This document shows, in pieces, positions 24,546 through 36,563 of a stretch of DNA of 64,000 bases. This stretch comes from Nymphaea colorata. Lineage: Eukaryota; Streptophyta; Magnoliopsida; Nymphaeales; Nymphaeaceae. The notes beneath the pieces were generated by a model that was not told the origin of the DNA, did not search any database, and saw only the letters and a program-made list of their open reading frames with translations. The stretch is from positions 11,605,503-11,669,502 of the forward strand of contig NC_045143.1 in assembly GCF_008831285.2 (NCBI RefSeq). The letters are read 5' to 3'. Positions within the stretch are counted from its first letter, which is position 1; every line of letters starts with the position of its first letter. The translations under genes and the position numbers were made by a program.

Positions 24546-25150
24546 AAAAATCCATATAGTTATCGAGCCGCGTGTTCACCAAGGTCTACATTGGATTTTT
24601 TTTTTTACAACTGGAAGAATAACAAGTTTTGTTTGGAGCATTGGGATTTTTCTCACCCAGTCACCACGTCGTAGCAATTTTTCTCAAAAGCAAAATATGG
24701 AGGAAGGTGCTTTTAAATTTGTAGCGCCCCATGAAAAGAAAAGTTGTTTTCTTCTCTTCCTTTCCCTCCATATGATATGGAAGGTTAAGTAATACATCAC
24801 CTGATGTGACTTGACCTGAAATAGATATTAATTTGGATCGTCCAGCGAATATAAAACACAGAATAATATAAGGTTAGCTCTATGTCTCCCACCTTTCGTT
24901 TTAGGGCTCTTTTTTCCTTTTGTTCTCATATGTCACGGCATATTGAATTCGATATGAATAAAAAAAAAAGAAGAAAAGTGATGGTGTGCCTGGCTTTTCA
25001 TTCGCTCAAAAAGAAGTAGGGAACAAAGAAGATGAATTGTTGGTCTAAAGAACGCGTGACTTACGTTCTAGAACATTATTTTCCATGAAAAAGACAAGGA
25101 AAACTGGAAGATTGATTATGAGAGCCAGAAATAAGAGGGTGTTGCCTAAC
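24546..25150. other. AT-rich spacer, nothing recognised
   Basis: A stretch unique within this window, between the R3a and R2c modules. It has homopolymer runs and no open frame of note. In the duplication scheme this is where an AAA-ATPase gene would be expected if unit b were complete, but I see no trace of the Walker motifs in either strand. Confidence 0.45.
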
Positions 25151-26340
25151 GTGTTCCAAAATAAAATGGATTGGGAAAAATCAATTACAGTTCGAATTTG
25201 AATCCGTTTAGTTGGATTTCGTAAAAGAAAGTGGATACGATTTCAAGTCTAGTTCAGGCATGTGCTGCAGTCTTATAAGTATTGGACATAGGATATTTAT
25301 ACAAAATCCAGCCTGAATCCAAATCCGTTCAGATATTTATCTATATCAGAATTTGAATCCAATCGAATGTCATTTCTTAAACAATTCTCATGTTCCAATT
25401 ACTTTCGGAGTTTGGAGAACGGCCAAGCGCTGAAGCTCTTCTGGTAAAATATATTCTAAGATGTATTGAGCTTGATAATTAGCAAGCGACCAAGAGGTAA
25501 AACCCGCCACCAAATACATGCCTTTGTTAAGTGGTGTTTGATGATTTGGAATTTTGATTCAAGAATGAAATTTTCAAAATCATAATTCGTCTTCAAACTG
25601 GAATGGAATCAAAATTCTAAGTTTGGGTTTCCTAATTCTGAAGACAAGATATCTTACTGGTTTAACAATTTTAATTTCTTAAAAATTGAACAATTGAATC
25701 TAAAATTCTATGATTCTATGTATATCAAATGCCCCTTAGTGAAAAGTAAAGGGAGAATCAAAGATGAGTAGAATGGAACTCAGTGGGGATGCAACCACTT
25801 TCACAACAAGAAGGTAAAGCAGAAAATGACATCTCACCTGTCCATTCTCCAATTTGGTGGCGGCACAAAATGCCAAAGACCACCAAAGGATACTTGGGGT
25901 TGATGTATGAATGCCCAAAACTTTATAGAAAAAAGTTATAAAGAAACACTTGAAATTTGCGAAAAGATTAAGACATCGTTCAACCTTGAAAGGTTACAAA
26001 TAAAAAGACGCTCAACTTTAGAAATTCTCAGGAAACCATTTGTCGACAAGAAAAATTTATTTCCAACGTAAAATAACAAAATTGTGTCATACAAATCTCC
26101 TCCTCCTCTAGCCTTTTAACGATAAAAATGTCTATCTTCTGTTATTTTATAAAAAAATTAATGGTTTCTTATTACTTTTGAAAATTTCTCTCGAACAACG
26201 TGTGGCTATTTGCTAACTTTGGTCGCTTAGATACCATCTTGTAATTTTTATAAATCCAACATGCTCTCTTGTCGAAAGAGCCACGAAATATCATTCATTA
26301 TTCGTTTGGTAGTTTCTTGATGAGACAATAATGCTGTTGT
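25151..26340. repeat. Segmental-duplication module R2, copy c (upstream of gene B 3' side)
   Basis: Includes GAACGGCCAAGCGCTGAAGC (about 25415), the MITE at 25530-25735, GGGAGAATCAAAGATGAG, and the downstream stretch also found at 23740-24060. It directly precedes R3b and then the 3' end of AAA-ATPase gene B, the same order as R2d-R3c-gene C at 56.4-58.5 kb. Confidence 0.78.
25530..25735. mobile_element. Tourist-type (PIF/Harbinger) MITE, copy 3, with TTA target duplication
   Basis: A 206-bp element between two TTA trinucleotides (25527-25529 and 25736-25738). Its termini GTGGTGTTTGATG and ATATCAAATGCCCC are inverted relatives. The homologous position next to gene C (57121-57150) reads ATGCCTTTGTTAGTGAATG with a single TTA and no element, a clean empty site that confirms both ends and the 3-bp duplication. 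Confidence 0.92.
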
Positions 26341-26600
26341 TCTAGTAAAAAATTGAACCCGAACCAAGTTCGTATCTGCTGTGGACAAGCCACATCAGTT
26401 CCACGTGATCAAAGTAGGGATGAACTCGAGCTTTGTTCGAGCTTAGTTCGAACCTAGCTCGGCTAGCTCAAAATCAGCTCTGAGTGCTTAAAGTTCAGCT
26501 GGAGCTCGAGTTAATTACCTTGAACTCAAGCCGCAGATAAGGGTAGGCTACTAGGCTCTAGCTGAGATCTGGCCTGGCTTGAGTTTAACAAGTTATTCTC
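26341..26600. repeat. Module R3, copy b, with CTCG-rich hAT fragment
   Basis: Shares GAACCCGAACCAAGTTCGTA with R3a and has a TAGGGATGAACTCGAGC-type start (26413) followed by GAGCTCGAG repeats. It is followed by TAAATCCTACATTCAAACAG (26606), which is shared with 58270 beside gene C. Confidence 0.65.
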
Positions 26601-26818
26601 TCCATAAATCCTACATTCAAACAGTTTACATCCCCAAAGATAGCAGAAGAAAGATTATCTATATAATTAAAGCAAGGAAAGAAAGGTTACAAGTATAGAA
26701 CAGACGTCAACTAAAATGATGCCCAGAACGTAACTTCTGGTAGGACTCGTGTGTTATGGTGCCTGCTGAAGCCAGCAAAATTCAAAACGAAAGAAACTAG
26801 ATAGTTTAGACTGAAGGG

Positions 26819-29347
26819 CTAACCACTGCCATCACTAGGAGTGAGGCCACCTCCTTCTTGATCTGTGTTGTTTTGGGGCTCCCCATCGTTCTGTTTCTTC
26901 ATCTTCTCTTCCTTTGCCTTCGTCATGAACTCAATCACCTTCTCGACGCAAGGAGTCTTGCTCTGTTTTTCAAGCATCGTTCTCGGCATCAGCTTCTCCG
27001 CAACATCTGCCGGAGTCACTTCCACCTTTTCAATCTCGATCAGCTTCCGGACGTCAGCAAACAGAGAGTGGGATTCCAAATCCAAGAAGTTGTTGGCAAG
27101 AACAGTGAAGCCCTCGTAGGTGCAGTAAGACATCTCGATGTGCTTGTCCATCCTGCCCGTCCTGATCAGTGCAGGATCCAGCTTTTCAATATGGTTGGTG
27201 GTGAAGATTATGAGCCTCTCCTCCCCACATGAAGACCACAACCCATCGATGAAGTTGAGCAGCCCTGATAGGGTCACCTTGCTCTCTTCCTTCTCCGGGG
27301 GTTCCATTCCCGGATGTTTCGGCCCCTCGGCCTCTGATGAGCCTTCTTCGGACGTCTTCTTCGTCTTCTTCTTCCGGTCGGCCGTCAGATCCACGCTGCA
27401 ATCTATATCTTCAATGACGATGATCGACTTGCTGCTTGTTTCAATCAAGAGCTTCCTGAGATCCGTGTTGTTCTTTACTGCGGTGAGCTCCAGATCGTAG
27501 ACGTCATAGTCCATGTACTTGGCTATGGCCGCAATCAAAGTGGACTTGCCTGTCCCTGGCGGCCCGTAGAGCAAGTAACCACGCTTCCACGTCTTCCCGA
27601 TCTTCCGGTAGTAATCCTTCCCGTTCTTGAAGAAGTCGAGGTCTTCCAAGATGTCGGCTTTCTTCGCGTGGTCCATGGCCATTGTGTGGAAGGAGGAAGG
27701 GTGATCGAAGGTGACGGGACTCCATGCCTGTTTCTTGGATGAGAACGAGTATTCATGGTCTCTGCTTGGCGTGTTGGTGAACAGCTTCCTGCGTCTGTTC
27801 TTCACCTCAATGGCCTTCGCCTCTTGGAAGACGTGCTTAAGGTAAGAGTTTGTGATCAGATCCCTGTAGCGCTTGTTGTAAGCGAGGACATAGTACCTGT
27901 CGCGGCAACCAGAGCATCCGAAGAAGATGAGACAGCAGCCATTGAATCAACCACGAACCAAGTGCATGTCCAAAAAATTTTCGACAGTCTGAACCGTTTC
28001 GAACCCGAATCGATTTGGACTGTTAGCCGATACGGTATGCCACGTGCTTACTGTTAGTGTTTCGTTCTTTTCCCATTTTATTTTCTAAATAATATACTAA
28101 TATTATTATTTTTTTACCTTGTAACCGATTCAGAAAAATACTGAACCAGTAGCGGCTGATCCGATTCAATTTCTGATTTTCAAGAAACTCGCCGGCGCCG
28201 GTAGAATCTAGAATTGGGGATCATCGGCATATCAAACGTATGCTTGCAATGACTTTAATCACAAACGCCACATAGAAGAAGCGTGCATTAAGAAACAACA
28301 AATCCAAGCGTAAAGCAGACACCAAACTAAAACGAGTAATTTAAAGCATGCAGCAAAGGCCGTTTGCTTGAGACAAATCTTCTGAATACTGAAAGAAGAA
28401 AGCTTACTGTTTTTAATAAAAAACGAAAACGTCACGTGTTTGGACAGGAAAAATAAATTCCTCGCTCCCATGGGGCATACCTTAAATGATGGCCTGGTGT
28501 AGTTTGACCCGCAAGGGATGGTAAGTCCTATATAAGCATGTGCAGTGAACCTTGTTATATGTGTTATATTGATGCACGATTTTTCAGTTAGTGGCTAAAA
28601 TATTCTTAGTTTATCTTAAAAAGATTGTAAAAATGAAATTGAAAATGAAAAAAGATAAAAAAGGTTATAGAGAACATTTTTATTTTATAAAAAATCCAAA
28701 ATGGTTTTGTCTCCTTTACTACTTAAAGGTGGGCAAGTAACTTTCTCTAATTACCAACTCATGATTAACCTTTTCTTGCTGAAAAATTGATTTCTTAGAG
28801 AGTTCTAAGCATAGCCTTTTCACTTGAAAATCGATTCCTGGAGAGTTCTATGCATAAAAAAGACACGCATACAGTTTTATGTACTTTTGAGACAGAAGTG
28901 ACCCGCCGATAATCAGTTCTACCTGCGTTCCTCAGGCTGGCGGTAGAAGAAGGGGGAGGAGGGAGAAGAAGTGGTGTTGGATGACCACCAGACGGTGACC
29001 CCCTGGAACTGGTCTGTGATCTGTTGGTGCTCGTCCATGCTCAATTTCAAGTTCTCCGTGTCCTTGTCCAGATAGGCTCTCATCTTGCGGGCGGACTTGG
29101 AGGTGTTGGCGGCCAGGTAGACGGTGACGAGCTCGAAGATCTTGCTGGTGCTCCGGTACCAGTGCTCCTGTCCCATCTCGTCGATCCGGACCTCCGCGTA
29201 CGGGTACAGCAGATCGAACAACCTGTGCGACACCTTCATCAACAGACTTCGGGGCGAGAAGGGGAGATAGTCAATGGCGAAGGCAGCCACGAACATGAAG
29301 GACGCGAGGACGGAGCCCCAGCTGGTCCATGTCAGAGCACCCTCCAT
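26819..29347 (-). CDS. BCS1-like AAA-ATPase paralogue B (AATP1/OM66/HSR4 family)
   Basis: Exon 1 is 29347..28923 (ends CGCAG|GT) and exon 2 is 27896..26819 (after GACAG|), with a phase-2 junction at codon 142 as in A and C. Spliced length is 1503 nt, 500 aa. I start at the ATG at 29347 (MEGALTWTSWGS); the two codons upstream (TTG, TCA) do not provide an AUG. It has an N-terminal anchor (WGSVLASFMFVAAFA), an AAA-associated domain, Walker A GPPGTGKST (253-261), Walker B IIVIEDID (300-307) and intact FTTNHIEKLDPALIRTGRMD (373-392). The insert after Walker B is lysine/serine rich (RKKKTKKTSEEGSSEAEG). The intron (28922..27897, 1026 bp) shares GCATTAAGAAACAACAAATC with intron C. B and C are near twins, including 5' and 3' flanks. 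It presumably forms an ATP-driven membrane-anchored ring; substrate and compartment are unknown. Confidence 0.95.
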
Positions 29348-29407
29348 TGACAAACGAAGATTTTCTCTTCTCGATCCCCTGCTTCAAGAAACAGCTAGCT
29401 CGGACTT

Positions 29408-29415
29408 TTTTTATA
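29408..29415 (-). promoter_or_regulatory. TATA box for AAA-ATPase gene B
   Basis: TATAAAAA on the minus strand, 61 bp upstream of the ATG. The spacing matches gene C (63 bp), and the intervening leader is similar, so this is probably the core promoter. Confidence 0.65.
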
Positions 29416-29479
29416 CAAGCGAAAGAAAGATCGTAGACGACCCCCATGGCTTTCCGGAGGTTGATTTTCTGCATATTTA

Positions 29480-30059
29480 GAAGAGATCAGGAAAATTCCA
29501 CGCATTTCCGAAGAAGGAACGTTTGGGCATGTCGAGGCGAGCTTTCTTTGCCAAGCGGTTGTGTCATTCACTTAATCTAACAGCTAGTAAATGACACTTA
29601 TCTGACGCATTGTTAATTGCTATTAGCTAATTATCATTGCATCCGAATCTATGTTACCCCACCATGCGACTGTGCAACTAACATCACTTTTTGTATCTTT
29701 CAGATCTTAATTTGTCTAGACAAATAGAATAGAATATATGTGGTGGTGTTGATAATGTGACTATGATGTCGGGGTCCGACCACTTGTTATAATAATTCTA
29801 AAAACGAGGAAGATTGAGTGAACTTACCGTTACTTAATTAGAGATGCAAAGAGATGCAAGGGGCCAAGCCTCCCCTTAGATTTTAAAAAATAAAAAAATG
29901 TGCATATAAATTTCAAAAATTTTAGTTTGCGTAAATAAAACATTTTAAAAATTTTATTTTAGGGTTCCTACAACAAAAAAGTCTATGCCGATAGTTGTGA
30001 CAATGGAACTTAAATTAACTCACATGTCTTTAGTTGTTTGAGAAAAGTGAAGGGAGACT
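29480..30059. other. Upstream flank of gene B, shared in part with gene C
   Basis: No gene seen. A phrase around 29740-29790 (GTGGTGTTGATAATG, ACTATGATGTC) resembles 61305-61350 upstream of gene C, so the B/C duplication extends at least about 450 bp 5' of the genes. Confidence 0.5.
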
Positions 30060-31359
30060 TTTCAAGTGCCCAAAGTTTAGGTGCCTAACGAAACGATGAA
30101 CCGAGTCTTCAATCTAGTGAACCTTTTAGAGTGCTGCATATTAACCATTTGCAATTTAGAAGAGTAGTACCTACAAAAATGAAATTAACAGTTGAATTTT
30201 TACCAGCCCGCCAATTCAACAAACTATATTGCACCCCTCTAGAAAGAGCAATAAAGATAAGAGATAGACCAAACGTTAGATAGTTTTTATGAAATATTTT
30301 TGAAAGAGTCCAAGATGGAAACCTTTTTAGATATGACTTTTTAATATGCCTATCATTTGCCCAATAAGCAACTTCTATGATTAAGTCTAAAGACATTGAG
30401 ATAACAAGCGGGCTATTTCTTCATCACATTTTTTTATATTTACTTACAAATGGCCCAAGGCTTAAAAACCCGGAAGGCCGTTTTCATCACCTATTAGGTC
30501 CTCGTTTGTGTTATCCAGGATATGGAACAGTGTGCAGTCATCTTGGTACCAACTTGGTGCTGCACGCCTTCGCTATATGGTTTAGAGACATAACACCTAC
30601 AGCAATCGAAGCCAAGATACAGGATTTCACTTTATTTATTCTTTATAACTGGTTGCCCTCGTTGTAAGAAAAACATTGTCTGGAGGGAGTTTTGCGAAAA
30701 GAATAATGCATTTTTTAGGGAACATGTCCTTAAAATACATAATCACTTGTCCCACTGCGCTGCTGATTCTGTCATTTAGAAGAAGGATATGGCCAACATG
30801 TTCTTTTAGGCCCACTGGCCACGTATTTGCTCTTTTTTAAAATAATAAAATTATTTGTTTAATTAACAAGTAACTTGTATGGATTGTTGACATGATGTCT
30901 ATTCATGAGTAGGGGATGGGTCTTTAGGGATATGTTCCATATTGCCCAATCTAAAACCTTAAATTCACAAGTTGAACATAGGTGGACCCAACTGAAGTTA
31001 TATGAGGCAGTGCCGCGACGATCGAGCTACTACCCCAAAACCAATTGAAAGTTTGTTAACTATATATTTAATGCTTCATGAAAAATCATTTTCTAGCTTG
31101 GCCTATCTCTATGAGAATTCAGCATGTCAACTGGTGTCACTTCCAAAGCAAGGACCCACAACCACATCATTGAATTGGTGAACAGTTAACGCGATAAATA
31201 ATTTCTTATTCCCTAAGGCAAAACATTTATGGAATTGGAGCGCCTAGCCTCTCACCCAAAGTCTTCTACTAGTTTCATATTTTCTACCTTTTTCAAATCA
31301 AATTCTTTTTCTCTATAAATTTTACTTTGTTTAAATAATAAATCTATGTTTTTGAAATA
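30060..31359. repeat. Segmental-duplication module R1, copy c (left half of the unit split by the transposon block)
   Basis: Colinear with R1a and R1b: GCCCAATAAGCAACTTCTATGA-like sequence at about 30360, ACTGGTTGCC (30649), AACATTGTCTGGAGGGAGTT (30671) and AACAAGTAACTTGTATGGAT (30867). It stops at TTGAAATA (31352-31359), and the R2 sequence that should follow resumes at 56353. No gene is recognised. Confidence 0.75.
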
Positions 31360-31802
31360 ATTGCTCTTTAAACGTTAGGGCCTGAGTGAGGAGAGCAGGA
31401 GAGAGGAGCTCTATTAGGATTCATCCGCCCTTTGCAGGAGTCAAAATAGTGAGAGTACTCGCCCCTTCTCCACCTGGCCAAGCCGGCAAGGGATTATGCA
31501 CCCATGGAGCTGGGTGATCCTTAGCAAACCCCATTGGCAGCATAGCCTGCGGAAGACGTCTAGCGCTCCTGACGTATTGGGGGAAAAACACGAAGACATC
31601 GCACTGATGAGGGCGGGTCTAGAGATGTCCCCAATCCAGACATGGTGGACATGACATTTCGAATGGAAGGCAACCTTGCAGAAGAGATATACATCAGCAA
31701 GGTGGTAGGCTGGTAGATCAGCATACCTTGGTGGTGAACCTATTTCCTATGAAAAACAAGACCCTCTCTAGTAGTATTAATACCACTATGCGAGCACCTA
31801 AG

Positions 31803-32217
31803 TGTAAAGCAAGTAGTTCGGTGGCAGTGGACTCCATGGATAAGGCAACTACAAATGAGGAAGCAGTTGCTATACCTAGAAAGTGTTTATCAAATAAGGA
31901 AGAAGGGATTGTAGACTTACCTAATCTAAATCAAGATCGTGAGAATCTGTACATAATCATAAAAGATACAACTGAAGGTGAGCCATTTAGGAATTCTTGT
32001 AATGCTGTCAAATGTCATCGCACTAAACATGGAGAGAATATCTCCCACCAAAATTGTAAGCGTCCTCCTTAAAAGGCATAGTGTGTGAGGCTCAAAGTGA
32101 CAAAACTCTTTTGAAGCCTCCTACTGTGGATGTAGGTCTAAAAACCAAACCACGTTAATACTCTTCTCTTGTTGTGATTATGTGGTTTGCCTTCTTTGAA
32201 TCTTGATTTTTTTCTTA
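31803..32217 (+). repeat. Copia-1 5' LTR
   Basis: 415 bp, aligned throughout with 47853-48269. It is preceded by the target duplication CTAAG and followed directly by the primer-binding site. The 3' edge (CTTA) has lost the canonical CA seen in the other copy. An open frame covers much of it (to 32072), with the same stop position as in the 3' LTR. Confidence 0.9.
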
Positions 32218-32230
32218 TTGTATCAGAGCC
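32218..32230 (+). other. Copia-1 primer-binding site (initiator tRNA-Met type)
   Basis: TTGTATCAGAGCC lies immediately after the 5' LTR and differs by one base from the usual plant Copia TGGTATCAGAGCC complementary to the 3' half of initiator tRNA-Met. Confidence 0.8.
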
Positions 32231-32339
32231 CTCCATGACCAGCGCCGAGAACTCTTTTAGCAGTAGCAACATCTAGATAAGTTCATCTATCTCCTCTTTA
32301 CCATCATTGCCTGCACCAAATTCTTTCCAGCAATTTTTT

Positions 32340-33125
32340 TGTTATTTAAATTGAATGGTGACACCTATGTGTTATGGGTTGCTCAATTCCTTTTCCATGA
32401 TCTTGAAGGATATACTGATGGAACTAAATCTACCCTGAAAATTTTGTAACCATTGATGAGAAGCAAATTGATAATCCTGCCCATACTATATGACGGCGAC
32501 ATGATCAGTTATTCAGTTGGCTCATAACATCATTATCTGAACCAATCTTGACTCAAGTCATTGCATTGGAGGCACCATTTGAAGTATGGGTAGCTCTAAA
32601 AAGACTCCTATGTCACTCTGTCGAAAGCTTGTGTAATTCAGCTAAAGGAGCGGCTTCAACGTTGAAGCAAGTCCCTAGTGAAGACCTTATTCTCTATATT
32701 TTGAGTGAGTTGCCTTCAGAGTATGATAGTTTGCGTCTCTCTCTACTGGAGGTCATGACGTCTCCATTTCAGAACTGCATAGTCTCTTGTTATCACATGA
32801 AGTCTTTATTGGTGAGGTTGATAATGAGATTAAGGGCGTCCAAGCTCAGCTCGCGAATACCCACATTAACAACAACAATAATAATCGAGGCCGTGGAAAT
32901 TTTAGAGGAGGACGTGGAGGTCATTTTAGAGGCAGAGGGCAAGGCCGGTTTAACCAGCAGACTGATGGAATAAGCCAAACCATTGTGTGTCAGTATTGTG
33001 ATAAACCAGGGCACTCCATAGAGAATTGTTTCACAATCCACCCAAAAAAATAGGGTAATATTCATCATGTCTATTATGTGACCTCATTTAATTCTGTTAT
33101 AGATGACGAATCTTGGCATCGGGTG
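32340..33125 (+). pseudogene. Copia-1 gag with CCHC zinc knuckle and start of protease, broken
   Basis: Degenerate UBN2-type gag (LNGDTYVLWVAQFLFHDLEG near 32350, LYILSELPSEYDSLRLSL near 32690) is followed by an asparagine/Arg-Gly-rich stretch (RGRGNFRGGRGGHFRGRG, about 32885-32940). A nucleocapsid knuckle follows at 32988-33029 with the spacing C-x2-C-x4-H-x4-C. Stops and frameshifts interrupt it. The frame then runs into the protease region and is cut by hAT-1 at 33126. Confidence 0.8.
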
Positions 33126-33186
33126 CAGGGGCGGAGCCAGGATTTTTTCTCAGGGCGGGCCGAACGGTCCAACTAACTGTAATACA

Positions 33187-33218
<32 letters not shown>

Positions 33219-33691
33219 TCGCACACTTTAAAACATTTGCAAACCATAGTGTATTAAAAGTGAACATATGTCGTATAAAATTACCCACGTCATAAACGTG
33301 AAGCGCGACCTGTCCTACGACACATTTTAATAATTGTTTGTGTCATTAGCACAAAACGCGATCTGTCCTAAACAGATAAAGTGCTCTATTTCTATTACAG
33401 TGACATAGGTGTGAACATAAAGTTGACATACAAACATCACAATAAAAATATAACAAACAAAGACATCTACAAACTAGAAAACCAAAATAAATATTACTTA
33501 CCTATAACAAGCAATTTTGCACTCTTTCTATACAATACAATCTGTTTTTGCCTTTATTTTTATTGAAAATAGTTCCATATCATCATTCATTCACCTGCAC
33601 AATAAAATGTAAATAAAAATTATATCATTTATTATTACAACTAAATAATAACTCAAATAAACATTAACATAAAAAAGATGCAACAAAATAC

Positions 33692-36155
33692 CTATTGTAA
33701 TTGTGCTTTACGGCTTTTCATCTTATGAAAGACATCAATGATATCATTCGAATCAAACATTTGAGCAATTTCTTTTTCAATATACAAAAGTAGACAATCT
33801 GGAAAGAATTCATCCTTCATTTTGTTACGCAACCTTGTTTTAATAAGTTTCATAGCAGAGAATGCCCTTTCTGTGGTTGCAGTGGAGACATGAAGTGTTA
33901 GAATGAGACTAAGCAACCTGTATACATAAGGATATTCTTCACTTTTTCTACTTCGTATCAATACTTCACATACATCTGATAGTGTACTCAAATTTTGAAA
34001 ACTTGGATGATAACAAATATCATTCTTGTAATGTCTCAACTGATAATTTAAACTCATAAAATCTGAGTCTAGAAAATCTTTAGGATAGAACTTCTGTGCA
34101 AGAGTGTATGCATCTTGTGCATTAAACGACTCATATTAATCTCTAGGGTTGAATGTCGACATCAAACGAAGTATTTCCATAGAATTCTCATTAAATCTAT
34201 TATTCAACTCTACCAACTGAGAATCAATGAAAGCAATAAAAATATCAACATGATAATGATGTCTCACTGTAATGAAATTACGTTCACGATGAGAACGTGA
34301 TCATCTTACAAAATATTGAGCATCCATATCTGAAATAGGGATATCATGTGTCATACAAAATGCTCCCACAATATCTATAAATGAATCCCAACCAGTCTCT
34401 CTAAGTTCTTGTAGAAAGTTTTTTGAATTACAAACCAAAACCATTGCATTTAGAATGTCTTGTCTTTCCCTTTGTAATGTCTGACAAAGAATATCACTCT
34501 GTCCCAAAATTTCTTGTACCAGATGCAAAATAAATACAAAGTCAAATGATGTTATCATTTTTGTAAGCTGAATTACCTTCACCCCGTATTTGATATGTTA
34601 ATCCATTATCTCTTAAATTTTTCAATACTACACATGCTGCATAGAACATTTTTATCAAACTACACACAAACAAAAAATGAGATTCCCATTTAGTATCACC
34701 AGACCGCTGTAGTGATCCAATTTGATTAAGTCATCCTCCTGTCTGAAGTTCATCTATAGCAATTTTAAATGCAATTTCGTTTGTTTGAGCTTCGTGCAAT
34801 TCATCATTGCGTTTACTGCTTGCACTAACAACATTAATTATATATGTCAACTGTTCAAAAAAACTATGAACATGAACAACTTCTCTTGAAGCTGCAACAA
34901 GTGCAAGTTGTAATTTATGAGCAAAACAATGAACATAATATGCATAAGGACATTCATTCAAAATTAATGCTTACAATCCATTTCATTCACCTCGCATATT
35001 ACTGGCACCATCATATCCTTGACCCCGTATATCTTGAATACTGAGATTATGTTGAGACAACAAAGTGAAAACTACATTCTTCAATGTAATTGCTATAGTA
35101 TCCCTCACATGCACAACATCTAAAAATCGCTCTTGAACTTGACCTTGCTTATTAACAAATCTAAGAACAACAGCCATTTGCTCTCTCTTGAACTCATCTC
35201 GAGCTTCATCAATAATAATACAATATTTAGCATCACCAATTTCTTCTATAATTTTATCTCTCACTTTACTTGCAAAAACATGTAAAATTTCTTTCTGAAC
35301 TGTTGGTGATGTATATTTAGCATTTTTGAGGGCATTATCCAAAACAACTTGTGCAACTTTGTCATTATAATTAGCCAAAATTTTAATAAACTCAATAAAA
35401 TTACCTTGATTTAATGAACTTGAACTTTCATCATGACCTCTAAAAGCACAAGCTTGGAATGCCAACCAACGAACTGTGTCCACAGATGCCTTCAATCTCA
35501 AATGATTGTTGTAAACAAGCTCTAAACTTTGCTTTTCAATCATTTTATCTATGTGTACGCTTTGACAACTTAAGTCATTAAATGCTCGCACATTCATATT
35601 ATGAGGCGAATTTTGACTTGTCCGTTTATGACTATGAAAAGCACATGTTTTCTCACTACCACCCACCCTCTTCCAAGCTCAGAATCCTTCAATAATAAAT
35701 GGACTGTCATTTGAATGTGGAGTACTGAAAAGATAACACGGTAAACAATATGCACTATCTGTCTTTGGAGAATATTCTAACCATGGAAATCTTTGAAACC
35801 AAGAACTTTGAAATTTACGAGGATGACTTGAAGAACCTGACACTGGATATCTATGAAGCTTATGCTGATATGACCCATAGTTGATATATGCTCGCCTAAC
35901 TTCATCTCTCTTATTTATTGGTATCTCCCATATAGGACGTCGCAACCCTAGATCACACACGATGCTTTCTACAGTTTCAATTTTTGAATACTTAAAAGGT
36001 GGAGAATCTGAGTAAAAAAGAACCACATCAAGAGCTTTTGGACTAGAACAACCAGCATTTTGGTCTTCTCCCTCTTGGTTTTCTCCCTCTTGGTTTTCTC
36101 TCACTTGATCAATAACTTGTTTCTTTTTGAAATAATCTTGTATACTTTTCTTCAT
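33692..36155 (-). pseudogene. hAT-1 transposase pseudogene (TTF-type finger, DUF4371, hAT dimerisation)
   Basis: Reading leftward from ATG 36155: an MKKSIQDYFKKK start; a TTF-type zinc-finger region with KFQSSWFQRFPWLEYS and AYCLPCYLFS; a stop at EGF*AWK (35679-35681); a DUF4371/catalytic region with RWLAFQACAFRGHDES, DAKYCIIIDEARDE and RGQGYDGASNMRGE; another stop (34983-34985, probably a former Trp); YYVHCFAHKLQLALVAASRE; then further broken blocks (34301-34582). It ends with the dimerisation domain at 33692-34057 (LLSLILTLHVSTATTERAFS, LRNKMKDEF). The family is usually annotated as zinc finger MYM-type/TTF-type HAT dimerisation protein. Few lesions separate it from an intact frame, so it is a fairly young loss. 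Confidence 0.9.
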
Positions 36156-36365
36156 TTTCTCAATAAGCTAGCACAAAAAATCTGAAACCTAAAATAGACA
36201 ATAAGATTTATACACATCGAAGAAAGTACTAAATTTTTAACTTGTGAAAAACAGGAATTTATAACCAACCACCTTATAAACAATAGATAAAGAAGACAAT
36301 TTACCTGTTGAACCTCTTGCACTATGTAGAACAATGAAGAGTTGTTTTCTCCCCTGGCTAACTTG

Positions 36366-36563
36366 CTTTTCGAATTACCACAAGTGGAGTACAGTCTGAA
36401 AAATGAAACAAAAAATGATTTTAGGCCTTTATGAAGCTACTTTTATAAATTCCTACAGATGTTGCTTTTTGAATTACCACAAGTGGAGTAAAGTCTGAAA
36501 AATGAAACAAAGAATGATTTTAGGGCTTTATGAAGCTACTTTTATAAATTCCTACAGATGCCA
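36366..36563. repeat. 99-bp direct tandem duplication inside hAT-1
   Basis: GAATTACCACAAGTGGAGTA begins at 36372 and again at 36471, and the following CTTTATGAAGCTACTTTT is repeated with the same 99-bp spacing; a few substitutions separate the copies. It lies upstream of the transposase start, in the likely 5' non-coding region. Confidence 0.85.

Noticed and set aside
29348-29353. Start of gene B at the upstream TTG (and 60795 for gene C)
   Set aside because: The codon is TTG rather than ATG; the ATGs at 29347 and 60789 align with the start of gene A and give equal 425-nt first exons.
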